64,000 nucleotides of DNA, from the NCBI RefSeq assembly GCF_021462225.1, contig NC_061797.1:24265093-24329092 (forward strand). Direction: 5' to 3'. The stretch is from Girardinichthys multiradiatus. Its lineage: Eukaryota > Chordata > Actinopteri > Cyprinodontiformes > Goodeidae. The translations under genes were made by a program, and so were the position numbers. Shown here in pieces: positions 34,522 to 45,739 of the stretch (positions are counted from its first letter, which is position 1; each line of letters opens with the position of its first letter). The notes under the pieces were generated by a model, which did no database searches, was not told the DNA's origin, and saw only the letters and a program-made list of their open reading frames with translations.

Positions 34522-35650
34522 TGTCATAATTGGGGGTTTTTGTGGACCAAAGTGTAGAGACAGGCGAGGAGACGACATGGCGAGCTGAACGATGATTTAT
34601 TTAAATCCAAACTGGCAAAGCAGAAGGCAGGCAGGCAGGGTGTACAGAGGGTTTTACAGGAGTCCAGGTCAGACAGAGTAACGAGAAAACAAAGGGAACT
34701 AGATGCAGGGAAGGTGATACAAGGAAGTTGAAGCAACAAACCAGCGAGGAACAAGGAAAACAGACCAACTAATGTACAGAGGGTAAAAAATGTGGAATAA
34801 AAGACAGGTAATCAATAGAACTAGGGACAGGTGTGACATGGGAAGCTGGGAGATTGAAGGACAGGTCAAACTAATACAAAGACTAAACCATGGGAGAAAG
34901 GACTAATTAACAAACTCAGAGAAACAGACCTAAGCAAACTACAACAACCTAAGATGTAAGAACCTTGCAAATAAGAATTAACAAAAGAAACCATAAAGGA
35001 AACCCTAACTGCAAGAGTAAACAAACCCAAACAAACACTGACCAAAACTAACTGGAAGGGAAGCAGAGAAAGCGAAGACTAGAATAAATATAAACAACAA
35101 GTGGAATTAAGTATAATGGTAACAATAACTACAAGCTAACCTATACAAGAAACTGAAACAATAAAAACTAACACGGGGGACTAAACTAGGGATAAGGCTG
35201 GGAAGAACTACAAACATAAAGGGAAACAAACACTGAGTAAATAACTGAAGGGGAAACTAATGACAAGAGGAGTAACAGGGAAAAGAAACTAATAAACTAC
35301 AATAGTGCAGCCATAACAAATAACCTAACAATAAACAAGCATAGAGAGACTAAACAGGAACTAAACTAGAGAACCCAAGAAATCAAGACAACTGTAATAC
35401 TAATAATGATAATAATAATCTGGAGAAAACCATTCAAGGTAATAAATAAATGAGAAAGCAACCACCAAAGGAACTATGGGCGAGGGGAGAAAGAACTACA
35501 AACACTAGGAGGCCGGAGTGAGAACAAAACTATTAGGAAACAGAAGGAAATAAACAAACATGACAACAAAACCCAAAGAAATAGAAACATCTAGCTGAAA
35601 AGTAAACAAACACAAAACCACAATAAAGTCCAAAATGGCAGATCCTAACA
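34522..35650. repeat. 1.1-kb LTR-like or non-autonomous repeat, T-poor on the + strand
   Basis: The ends are TG...CA (TGTCATAATTGGGGG at 34522; GGCAGATCCTAACA ending 35650). The interior from about 34580 is very rich in A, C and G with few T (AAACTAAAC-like words recur). I recognise the start (GGACCAAAGTGTAGAGACAG, then GGCGAGGAGACGACATGG) as a repeat seen often in fish. A perfect target duplication is not visible, so solo LTR is one option only. Confidence 0.45.
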
Positions 35651-37550
35651 CCTCTCTGTTTTCCTCAGTTAGTATTAATTTGTGCAACACTATTGTGAAT
35701 ATAAACATAAGCACCAGTGCATTAATCTCACATTCATAATTAAGATTAAAATAAATGGTCTTGTTTACACCAAACAACCAACCCTCCTTCTTGTGTCCTG
35801 TGTTGTTTACAGAGATTTAACAGACAGTGAACATATCCAGCATGAATCAAATCCTGTTTCTTTTTTAAAGGCTTGTTCTGCCTTTGAAGCAGGTTTGGTA
35901 TGGTGGACATACTTATCAATTTTTAAAGTTCCGTTAAAGTAATTTTAACAATGACTCAGATGCACCCACAGAGTTAACAAATAATGCCTCAGCACCTGGA
36001 ACACAGCCTTGATTGTGAAATCAAGCCAAAAACACATTTTGTACAGTTTGTATTTGCTTAAAGTGAAAGGGCAGAATTATTCCACATTCTCATTAGTGTC
36101 AGGTAATAACTGCACATGAGAACGGTATGCATTTTTCCAGGAGCTCTGTCTGGCCCTAAGAATATGATTAAATTAAAGCAAATTAAATGTGGATCAACAC
36201 ATGCATGACAGATGGCATTTTCGGTTTCCAAGACAACCAAACCCTAAATCCACCTTTATCTTGTACCCCCCACTCTTCCACTGGTGTGATTGTGGTGGGA
36301 TAGGGTGGGGTGCGTTGCAGTTGATCATTCAGCTGTGCACCATGTGCTGTGTACCACTCAAATTGGTCCCCTGGGCCAAGAGGACCTGAGGCCCATCAGA
36401 TGGGCAATACTTATTAGAGACTCACAAGTGTTTTATCATTCTGTCAGATGAAAGCAGATCTAATTTTGATGCAGAATGATGTGTCCAAATAAAACTGACA
36501 CATTTTGTATGTGTCTTTGTGTTTGCTTGTTTTTGAATCTATTTTTTGTTCCAAACTCTGGTGTAGCATGTCATCAAGCTAATTTTACACCAGGTTCAGG
36601 TGGGACTGCTGTGCACATTGCAGGTATTTTTGTTTCTGATAAATCAATTAATAAATCAATCTTAATTTTTAGAGCATTTTTTATACACAACCAGGGTAAC
36701 AAATAGTGCTTTACATAACATAAAAACAGGGGAAAAACAAACAAACTAATAAACAAACCAAGAAGAAATAATGAGCTTAACAAGGCTAAGGTACAAAAAG
36801 GAAATAAAAAATGTTCTGTTAACATAGCTGTTGTTGGTTTAAAAGACTGCAGAAATGGTATATGGTAATGATGAGGAGACACTCAGGTTGATTCTAAAAG
36901 TATAGATTATATCGATTATAAAATTCTTGTAGGTGTTAAAAGTAAAATGAATAAATGATGATAACTATGAAATGACATTGTAAATGAAATGACAAAAGTA
37001 AAAGTGTAATGGAACTCCAGATTTAATTACTTTAAATTGAGACTAGGAATGAGAGTGAATAGCAAAAGTCAGCTAAAAGCCAAACCATAAAGAAAAATGT
37101 AGGTTTTCTTTTTAAAAATATCAATGTGTGATGTGAGGGTATTGCTTTCACCTGATTTTCTAATAAATGTTCAGAGTAAATTAAACCGTTGCTTGTCAGA
37201 TATATTTATTCAGTTCCAATAGTAGTAGAACCATGGACCTGCAAGCAGTTACAAAGCCCACTGACTTGTGTTACAAAAAAGGCCATGGGTTTCACATTTG
37301 CACACTCAAACGTCTGTGTTTGAGTGTGCAATCAAGATGTACTGCTAGAGCATAGTATCTACTGCAAAGCATTTGACAAATATTCACCATGTTTTACAAT
37401 AAAATACAATACCAAAACTGTACAAGTCTTTCTGTATATTTTGCATATTATCACCTTACACCACCTTGGTTGCCAGTGTGTAAAATGTCTTGCATTTCAT
37501 TGAGACCAATGCACAATAGCACATCTGGACTCAAAATGGACTTTGTATGA
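35651..37550. other. Intergenic sequence
   Basis: No gene or repeat family recognised. Contains a perfect 13-bp hairpin at 37299-37330. Confidence 0.4.
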
Positions 37551-38497
37551 AAGCATTTTCACTCTAGCCCCTCAAAGTTTTCATCTTTGGACGCAACGAC
37601 TGTTTATTTTGACGTGGAGGAGGTCTCCCTGCGGTGTTTAGGGACAGGTTCTCTTGTCGCTCAATAAAGGTTGGTCACTTTTCTTCGTTTGAACTACAGC
37701 TGATTAAAGTTGGAAACAAGGATCCTCTGTACTGTGCTGTGGTGTACCGTCCTCCTGCCCGGAGTAACATGTTTTTAAAGGAACTTAGTGATTTCTTATC
37801 ATTGACTATAAAGTTGTCCAGGCTGGTCATAGTTGGGGATTTTAATATTCACATTGATGATGACTGACCTGTTCGCCAGAGGTTTTATTAGCATCATGGA
37901 TTCTTTTAATTTTACTCAGCATGTGTCCTGCCCCACACATGCTAAAGGACACACTCTGGACCTTGTTTTTACTTTGGGTCTAAATATTGATTCTATTTAT
38001 TAGAAAGACATTTTTGTTTCTGATCACCATTTTATTCTGTTTAACTTGTCTTATCATGTCACTCCGTCCCCTGCCCGCCGGGTGGTTATTTCTCGCATGT
38101 TAAACTCCTCTACTGCAGAGAAATTCTGTCATAAAGTTGAGCGTCTGTGAAAGAAAACTCTTCCACAGACGTTTACACGTTCATTTGCTTCACTTAAAGG
38201 ATATTTTAGTCTCTTTTAATAATGCAATCAAAGATGCAAGGGCAGCTTACTTCTCAAACCTGGTCATAAAGAGTAGAGGGAATCCAAAGGTGTTATTTGA
38301 CACAATTACTGATATCCTTACTCCTGCTCTACCTGTTGTTCCAATTTCTTCAAATGAGGATTGTAATAATTTTCTTTCTTTTCTGGTAGATAAAATCAGT
38401 AATATAAGATCTAACATCTCCCCGTCTGGTTCTTCACTGACCGTACCTGTTCCAGCTCGGCCTGATGTTATAGAAAGTTTTTCTCCTATTTCTTTAA

Positions 38498-39040
38498 TTG
38501 AGCTGGAAAAATTTGTGGACTCAACGAAAGCATCTTCTTGCTCTCTTGATATTCTACCTGCCTCTCTGTTCAAAAATGTTTTCCACTATATCAGTCCGTG
38601 CGCTTTCGATAATTAACACTTCACTGGCCTCCGGTCAAGTACCCACTTACCTTAAGAACGCTGTCATTCACCCACTGTTAAAGAAACCCAAGCTTGACCC
38701 TGACCCTTCTATTTTCAACAGTTATAGACCAATTTCAAAATTACCCTTTTTATCTAAGATTCTGGAAAAGGTTGTATCTATGCAGCTGATAGCCTTCATG
38801 GACAAACACAATATCCTTGACAAATATCAGTCTGGTTTTCGTAAGTTTCATTCCACAGAAACAGCTCTTGTTAGAGTTTCTAGCGATATCTTGTTGCGTA
38901 GTGATGCAGGAGAGTGTTCTGTTGTGCTGATGTTGGACCTTACTTCTGCCTTCGATACTGTTGACCATCATATCTTGCTCGAGACATTGGGTGGGTGTAT
39001 CTGGTTCTGCTTTAGAATGGTTCACTTCATATCTATCTGA
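38498..39040 (+). pseudogene. L2 LINE reverse transcriptase, N-terminal blocks
   Basis: The open frame holds PLLKKPKLDPD, NSYRPISKLPFLSKILEK, QSGFRKFHSTETAL and VVLMLDLTSAFDTVDH, the early blocks of the reverse transcriptase with the first catalytic Asp region (LDLTSAFD). It shifts frame close to the join with the next block, near 38985. Confidence 0.8.
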
Positions 39041-39935
39041 ACGATGCTTCTGTGTGGCTGCCTTTAGGTACAGGTCCTCTCCAGCCTCCCTTTCTTGTGG
39101 TGTCCCCCAAGGTTCTGTCCTAGGGCCCTTGTTATTTTTATTGTATTTGCTTCCTTTACAGCATATCCTGAGCACTTTTGAGGGCATTTCTTATCACTGT
39201 TATGCTGACGATATTCAGCTGTATATTTCCTTTAAGCCTGAACATGTCTTTAAGTTACAGTTGCTGATTGTATGTTTTGAATCTATCAAAAGTTGGATGG
39301 CTGATAACTTTATCCAACTTAATGATGAAAAAACTGAAGTCCTTGTTTGTGCCCCTGATAGATTTATACCCAGGATAATGGAAGCTCTTGGTCCTCTTGG
39401 CAAATTTGCTAAATCTTCCATCAGGAACCTTGGTGTAACCTTTGACTCTGCTTTCTCCTTAGATACCCACATCAAATCTCTGCTTCACTCTTGTTCTTAT
39501 CATTTACGGAACCTTGCTAAGTTAAGTCCCATTGTGTCACGTTCTGAACTTGAGATTACTATCCATGCATTCATTTCCTCACGTTTGGATTACTGTAATG
39601 CTTTATTTACCTGTCTTAGCAAAAACTCCCTGGAACGTCTCCAGGTTGTTCAGAATGCTGCTGCTAGACTTCTGACAAAATCTTCTAAGTATTCCCACTC
39701 CACACCGTTACTCATCCAGCTGTACTGGCTCCCCATTAATTTCAGAGCTCAGTTTAAGATTCTGGTCCTGACTTATAGAGGTCTTCATGGTCAAGCCCCA
39801 ACTTATATCAGTGAACTCTTATATCCGTACAATCCCCCCAGGTCTCTGAGGTCATGCGATAAAGTCCTACTGGCTGTACATCACACAAGGCTGAAAACTA
39901 AGGGTGATAGAGCTTTTGCAACAGTAGCTCCCTGA
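38961..39935 (+). pseudogene. L2 LINE reverse transcriptase, catalytic and C-terminal part
   Basis: A 324-codon open frame contains GVPQGSVLGPLLF, the catalytic CYADDIQLYI box (both Asp present), the ESIKSWMADNFIQLNDEKTE region, LGVTFDSAF and the SRLDYCNALF and RLKTKGDRAFATVAP C-terminus. It ends at a TGA, after which the same frame still reads LWNSIPLC and MSFEKQLKTNLF. The catalytic motif is intact, but the protein is only part of the ORF. Confidence 0.85.
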
Positions 39936-40179
39936 CTCTGGAACTCTATCCCTTTGTGTATAAGGACTGCGGATTCGGTAATGTCTTTTGAAAAACAGCT
40001 AAAAACTAATCTTTTTAGGCTTTCGTTTGGTTAGTTTATTTTTGATTTTATCTTATCTTCTTCTATTTTACATTTATAAATATATTATTCCAATTGTACT
40101 TTGTTTTAGTGTTGTGAAGCACTTTGTGATCTGTGTCTTGAGAGGTGCTATATGAATAAAATGTTACTTACTTTACTTT

Positions 40180-41450
40180 GAGGTTTGAGGTGATATGAAA
40201 ACACAGCAAAAAGAAAACTGATTTAATTGAAAAGGGGGTTATATAAAATTTGCTGTTTATGCTGTATATAATTTTATTCCATAGGAAAATGCTGTAACCT
40301 TATAATCATTTATTTTATTTAAATGTGTTGTTTAAATTTATGAATCCTTCCATAGTATAAAGCATGTCTCAGCCACAGCCTGTCGAAGTCTGAGTAACAC
40401 TGAGCTGCTCATATAAATGGCTATTAAACAATATGTCAGTCAGCCTGGTAAAGAAAAATGAATTCTGGTTCCCTTGACTCAGATTTCTGTGCCAAGCGGC
40501 CAGTAGCTTTAGGGTAGACCTTATTTAATTAAACTACCTGTCAAGCCAAGCCTCTAATGTTGAGCTAGTCTGGTAATTACTTTATGTTTAGGTCTATCAA
40601 AGCAAACATGCAAAGATAATGTGACTTATTTATTTTCCGTGTGTTTTTTTTAGCTCAATAAAAGAATAAACAAACATGTACAGTATACCTTCAGTAAAAG
40701 TGGCTGTTATGGTGTGTCCAATGTAGGACACTAGAGGGCAGCATAGCAACTTAATCTTAAATCCTATTGTTAAAAGAAAAGGAAAAGGATAGCCATCTTT
40801 TTAAAAGATTGAAATCATAGAAAGGGGCATGGTCAGTTTTATGTTGATTATAGTAAAATGATTAATAAAAGTTCAAGAATGAAAAGCAGAATACCATTGC
40901 TCACTAAACCTCAGAAAACAGATCTGTTAGAACCGAAAGATACTTCTTTCAACTGCTGCGTATGTGCACCATCATTTTTACCTGTAAAAAGGCTTAATGC
41001 ACTTCAAAACCTTCAGTTAGACACGTAGAGAGCTGAGAAGACTTGGCTCCACAGCAGCTGACTCGCTGTCATTCCTCTCTGTCACTGCGATCCCAATCAC
41101 TTGGACACTAAGGAGATTAGCAGAAGCGAGGGGAAGCAATGGAGTACCAGTGTAATGTAATTATCAAGTGATGGAGTGCCTGAAAGGTCTGTATTATCGC
41201 CAGCGAGTTTCTTAACCCCTGTCAACACAAGAGAGATCGGACTGTCACTCACCCCCCTGTGCATTGATGTGCCAGGGTTTACCTGGAGTGTTGTAGAAAA
41301 TTATTGCATAACGTATATATTTTAAATTGTTATAATTTATAAACAGAAGGAGGATGATTGCATTGATTCTTTTGTGTTCATACCACTGTGACGCTGGAAA
41401 ACAGGAAACTAAGAAATTAATAATGAACCCTGTAACCTTATTCTTTTAAG
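40180..41450. other. Intergenic sequence with candidate regulatory blocks
   Basis: No gene. The stretches 40440-40640 and 41030-41290 have balanced composition and clustered homeodomain-like motifs (TAATTAAAC-type; GTAATTATCAAGTGATGG). They are good candidates for conserved non-coding elements, but this is only inference. Confidence 0.35.
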
Positions 41451-41451
41451 T

Positions 41452-41572
41452 CAAGTCAAGTTTATTTATACAGTGCTTTTCAGCAACAAGGCAGTCAAAG
41501 TGCTGTACTGGAGGAAAAACCTTACAATGATACAGAAAATCAAACAGAAAAACAAACCAAATGACACTAATA
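41452..41572 (-). repeat. L2-tailed non-autonomous retroelement, part 1 (3' end)
   Basis: Read on the - strand it ends in AAGCACTGTATAAATAAACT and TTGACTTGAC, an L2-type tail. It is an inverted match to 45600-45738. It is split from its other half (43159-43430) by the Tc1 element at 41573-43158. Confidence 0.6.
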
Positions 41573-43158
41573 CAGGTCCTTCTCAAAATATTAGCATATT
41601 GTGATAAAGTTCATTATTTTCCATAATGTCATGATGAAAATTTAACATTCATATATTTTAGATTCATTGCACACTAACTGAAATATTTCAGGTCTTTTAT
41701 TGTCTTAATACAGATGATTGTGGCATACAGCTCATGAAAACCCAAATTTCCTATCTCACAAAATTAGCATATTTAATCCGACCAATAAAAGAGAAGTGTT
41801 TTTAATACAAAAAACATCAACCTTCAAATAATCATGTACAGTTATGCACTCAATACTTGGTCGGGAATCCTTTGGCAGAAATGGCTGCTTCAATGTGGCG
41901 TGGCATGGAGGCAATCAGCCTGTGGCACTGATGAGGTCTTATGGAGGCCCAGGATGCTTCGATAGCGGCCTTTAGGTCATCCAGAGTGTTGGGTCTTGAG
42001 TCTCTCAACGTTCTCTTCACAATATCCCACAGATTCTCTATGGGGTTCAGGTCAGGAGAGTTGGCAGGCCAATTGAGCACAGTGATACCATGGTCAGTAA
42101 ATCATTTACCAGTGGTTTTGGCACTGTGAGCAGGTGCCAGGTCGTGCTGAAAAATGAAATCTTCATCTCCATAAAGCTTTTCAGCAGATGGAAGCATGAA
42201 GTGCTCCAAAATCTCCTGATAGCTAGCTGCATTGACCCTGCCCTTGATAAAACACAGTGGACCAACACCAGCAGCTGACACGGCACCCCAGACCATCACT
42301 GACTGTGGGTACTTGACACTGGACTTCTGGCATTTTGGCATTTCTTTCTCCCCAGTCTTCCTCCAGACTCTGGCACCTTGATTTCCGAATGACATGCAGA
42401 ATTTGCTTTCATCCGAAAAAAGTACTTTGGACCACTGAGCAACAGTCCAGTGCTGCTTCTCTGTAGCCCAGGTCAGGCGCTTCTGCCGCTGTTTCTGGTT
42501 CAAAAGTGGCTTGACCTGGGGAATGCGGCACCTGTAGCCCATTTCCTGCAAACGCCTGTGCACGGTGGCTCTGGATGTTTCTACTCCAGACTCAGTCCAC
42601 TGCTTCCGCAGGTCCCCCAAGGTCTGGAATCGGCCCTTCTCCACAATATTCCTCAGGGTCCGGTCACCTCTTCTCGTTGTGCAGCGTTTTCTGCCACACT
42701 TTTTCCTTCCCACAGACTTCCCACTGAGGTGCCTTGATACAGCACTCTGGGAACAGCCTATTTGTTCAGAAATTTCTTTCTGTGTCTTACCCTCTTGCTT
42801 GAGGGTGTCAATAGTGGCCTTCTGGACAGCAGTCAGGTCGGCAGTCTTACCCATGATTGGGGTTTTGAGTGATGAACCAGGCTGGGAGTTTTAAAGGCCT
42901 CAGGAATCTTTTGCAGGAGTTTAGAGTTAACTCCTTGATTCAGATGATTAGGTTCATAGCTCGTTTAGAGACCCTTGTAATGATATGCTAATTTTGTGAG
43001 ATAGGAATTTTGGGTTTTCATGAGCTGTATGCCAAAATCATCCGTATTAAGACAATAAAAGACATGAAATATTTCAGTTAGTGTGCAATGAATCTAAAAT
43101 ATATGAATGTTAAATTTTCATCATGACATTATGGAAAATAATTAACTTTATCACAATA
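41573..43158 (-). mobile_element. Tc1-like transposon (copy 2), nearly intact transposase, one end truncated
   Basis: It is the same family as 17123-18691, in opposite orientation. The left end is complete (TACAGGTCCTTCTCAAAATA at 41571); the right end stops after CTTTATCACAATA at 43158, lacking the last 26 or so bases that copy 1 has. The element interrupts an older L2-tailed repeat whose pieces lie on either side (41452-41572 and 43159-43430), so it inserted later. The missing tip should prevent remobilisation. Confidence 0.93.
41850..42854 (-). pseudogene. Tc1-like transposase with a single visible nonsense codon (copy 2)
   Basis: The frame runs from [18 protein letters not shown] at 42854 to GFPTKY and a stop at 41850, 334 sense positions in all, broken only by a TGA at 42102-42104 where copy 1 has Trp (TGG) in GKWFTDHG. 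The N-terminal DNA-binding region and all DDE residues are in place: [29 protein letters not shown]. The truncated product of 250 residues would lack the catalytic Glu. Near-intactness suggests recent arrival of this family. Confidence 0.92.
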
Positions 43159-43430
43159 GAGCTGGTTCTAATCCAATCTTTCTAATAGAGGTAAGTAGCT
43201 CATTAAGTCCTCTGTGGTAAGGAATCCATCCTGTGCAAGAAGAAAAATGATAATATTAATCTGTGAGGTCTCTGGTATGAGGCAGTTGTGGTCCCATCAT
43301 TCAAATAAGCTGGGTCACTGGTATAAAACAGTTTTAGTCCAAACTTTTTAAATACTAATAATGTTTGTCTGTCACTGGTATGATATAGTTGTAATAAAAT
43401 CCTTCTAAGAAATCTAAAATTCTCTGGTCA
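43159..43430 (-). repeat. L2-tailed non-autonomous retroelement, part 2 (5' part)
   Basis: It continues the repeat at 41452-41572 on the far side of the Tc1 insertion. It holds about three worn tandem units with the core CTGGTATGA...AGTTGTAAT near 43275, 43317 and 43375. 43312-43370 is an inverted match to 45488-45535. Confidence 0.55.
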
Positions 43431-43451
43431 TTGGCTTCTACCAATGACCAG
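43424..43451. repeat. 11-bp inverted repeat, 6-base loop
   Basis: CTGGTCATTGG at 43424-43434 and CCAATGACCAG at 43441-43451 are exact reverse complements around CTTCTA, at the edge of the L2-tailed repeat. Confidence 0.8.
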
Positions 43452-45035
43452 CTTCTACCTCTTGGCTTAGACTGCCTCCTGACAGCCTCATTTGTCTTTT
43501 GTCCCCTTTTAATTTTTCCTGGTTACACCACGGTCTGCATAGAAACTTGTATGTGCACTTAAATGTTGAACAAAAGACAGATAAACATCAAAAATATTCA
43601 AGGACACACAGATGTAAGACGGAGGAATGCAATGATTTGCAAAATATGCACATGTACAAACAGTGCAGAACCTTCACAATCAAGAAACCTTCAGTGAAAA
43701 TTAAATAAAGAAATGTTGAGAAATTGTTGTCAGAAATCTGCTAAGAATTTCTCTCATCGCTGCACATAAAACAGTCATAATGAAACATTTATTTAGTTAA
43801 TTTAGTCAATTTGAAACTTCTAATCAGAAGAAATCTATGTATTAAAGCTAGAAAAGAAGGGCAAGTTGCCTTCTTTCCAAATTCTGCAAATCCAGCTTTC
43901 ATACGTGACCAACAACAATTATACATCAGCTTTGCTAAAAAGTAGCTAATTTGATTAAAAGATTGTAAATATATTATGCTTCTGTGCAATTTAGATTATT
44001 TATCAATATATTTCAACATCTTTTATGGAAAGTTCGAAATTTAAAAAAAGAAATAACATAATTCAATCAGGCATTTTTCAGGGATTTCAGGGATTTTTCA
44101 GAAAAATGCACTAAAAACAAGAAAAAAAACTTTAATCACAAATATGAGAGGAGTCTTTAATGAAAGTATTCATCGGATTATGGGAGGGGTATCAGTCCTG
44201 GTTCAGGTTCTGTGTACCATTGTTGGAATCTCCCTGATCCTAGCAGTTCACCATGAACTTGAGTGGGTCATCTAGAGTAAGTCATCAAAAAGTGTCAACT
44301 AGTCAACTAGTCATAGACTAAGGATAAAGAGACAGATATGTCACATTAGACAGTCAATAATAAAAATATTTTTATTATCCTTTTAAGTACATTGTTCTGA
44401 CCATAGAGAGACCAAACATGCCAACAATCTATCACTGTAAACAAAATATTTTCTTCTGTCAGGTTAATTGGTCTCTAAAAATTGCCCTTGAGGACACTTG
44501 AGGGTCTCATACATTTATACTATATTTTTTTTAAAGACCAGTTCGCAGTTTTAATACATTAAAAAATGCCTAAAGTTGTCCAATCATTGAATATTTTATT
44601 CTGAACTTTAACACGTTTGAATAACTTTGACACATATTGAGAAGCATACCACTCAAATTCATAAAAACATTTTTAAGATTCTGAGACATCATCAGCATTG
44701 AATAAGAATTTTTTATGAGCATACCTATAATGATAATTTAAAGGCCTTGGAGGAATGCAGTTAAATGAAGTAAAAGATCATATCTGAGATGTCAGCACTG
44801 CAGCACAGCTAGCCATTATAGGAAGTTACAAAATAATCATTTTAAATTTCCAATGAACCATTGCTTCAAAGTTACTGAACTTAGGCAAATAATCATTTTA
44901 ATAAGTAGACGCTGTTACAGTAACATTACAGATTAAAAGCCACCTTGATCAGAGTTCCTCTACTAGCTGGTGTGCTGCCACTGTTCATAGGATGGATAAG
45001 GACTGTTGTCGATAACACCAAAATGCATCAGTCAT
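43452..45035. other. Intergenic sequence between inverted repeat copies
   Basis: AT-rich; no gene. A SINE-like scrap (GGTTAATTGGTCTCTAAAAA) lies at 44463-44482. Confidence 0.4.
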
Positions 45036-45362
45036 TCGTTCATTTTCTTCCACTTCTTTCATGGTGGGTCGTGGGGAAGCTGGTGCCTATCTCTAGCAAT
45101 TTATGGGCAGGAGGCAGGGTACACCCTGGAAAGGTTGCCAGTCCATCGCAGGGCAACACAAACACACACAGGACAAACAACCATGCACGCACTCATTCAT
45201 ACTTAAGGGCAATGTAGAGAGACCAATTTACCCAACAGTCATGGTTTTGGACAGTGGGAGGAAGTCGTTCCCAGAGAACATACAAAGTCCATGCAGAACC
45301 CAGGACCTTCTTGCTGCAAGGCAACTGTGCTACCAACTGCGCCATCATGCAGCCCCACAAAA
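45036..45362 (-). repeat. tRNA-derived SINE, near full length
   Basis: Read on the - strand: GGGGCTGCATGATGGCGCAG (A-box-like tRNA head), GCAAGAAGGTCCTGGGTTCTG (B-box-like), CTTCCTCCCACTGTCC, then TTGCCCTGCGATGGACTGGC and ACCCTGCCTCCTGCCC. It is the same family as 6670-6835 and 25730-25878, and the best preserved of the three. Confidence 0.75.
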
Positions 45363-45439
45363 TGGATAAATTAATTCAAAATTCTATCCTTTTGAACCTG
45401 GATTTCAAATGCTGAAATATTGTGCCATGAATTTGAATG

Positions 45440-45738
45440 ATTTGATTGACTGTATTACAACTATTTCATACCAGTAAAAGCCAAACATTATTAGTATTAG
45501 AAAGTTTGGACTAAAACTGTTTTATTCCAGTGACCCAGCTTAGAAGGATTCATAGATTTTTAGATTTCTTAGAAGTATTGTATTCTTACCAGTAAACCCC
45601 CCAAGGATTATTAATGTAATTTGATTTGTTTTTCTGTTGTTTGCTTTTCTGTATTATTGTAATGTTTTTCCAATGTGTACAGCACCTTGAGTGCCTTGTT
45701 GCTGAAAAGCGCTTTACAAATAAACTTGACTTTACTTG
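45440..45738 (+). repeat. L2-tailed non-autonomous retroelement, inverted second copy
   Basis: It ends GAAAAGCGCTTTACAAATAA and ACTTGACTTTACTTG. The 3' 135 bases match the reverse complement of 41452-41572 at roughly 85 percent by eye, and the 5' part matches the reverse complement of 43280-43400, including CTGGGTCACTGG and AGTCCAAACTTT blocks. Confidence 0.6.
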
Positions 45739-45739
45739 A

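Larger units (their letters stand above)
37560..40178 (+). mobile_element. 5'-truncated L2-type LINE
   Basis: It begins inside the endonuclease (VYRPPARSNMFLKELSDFLS; IVGDFNIHIDD near 37825-37862) and runs through the reverse transcriptase to a typical L2 3' end (GTGAAGCACTTTGTGATCTG, then TATGAATAAAATG and a TTACTTACTTTACTT tail at about 40164-40178). Stops and frameshifts interrupt it: TGA 37863, a frameshift near 38985, and a TGA at 39933-39935 where APRLWNS is expected (a CGA to TGA change would explain it). The tail of 3-5 base repeats is the usual L2 signature. It cannot move unaided. Confidence 0.88.

Noticed and set aside
36476..36882. Hydrophobic frames resembling membrane proteins
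   Set aside because: AT-rich DNA gives Phe/Leu-rich frames by chance; no start context, splice sites or homologue recognised.
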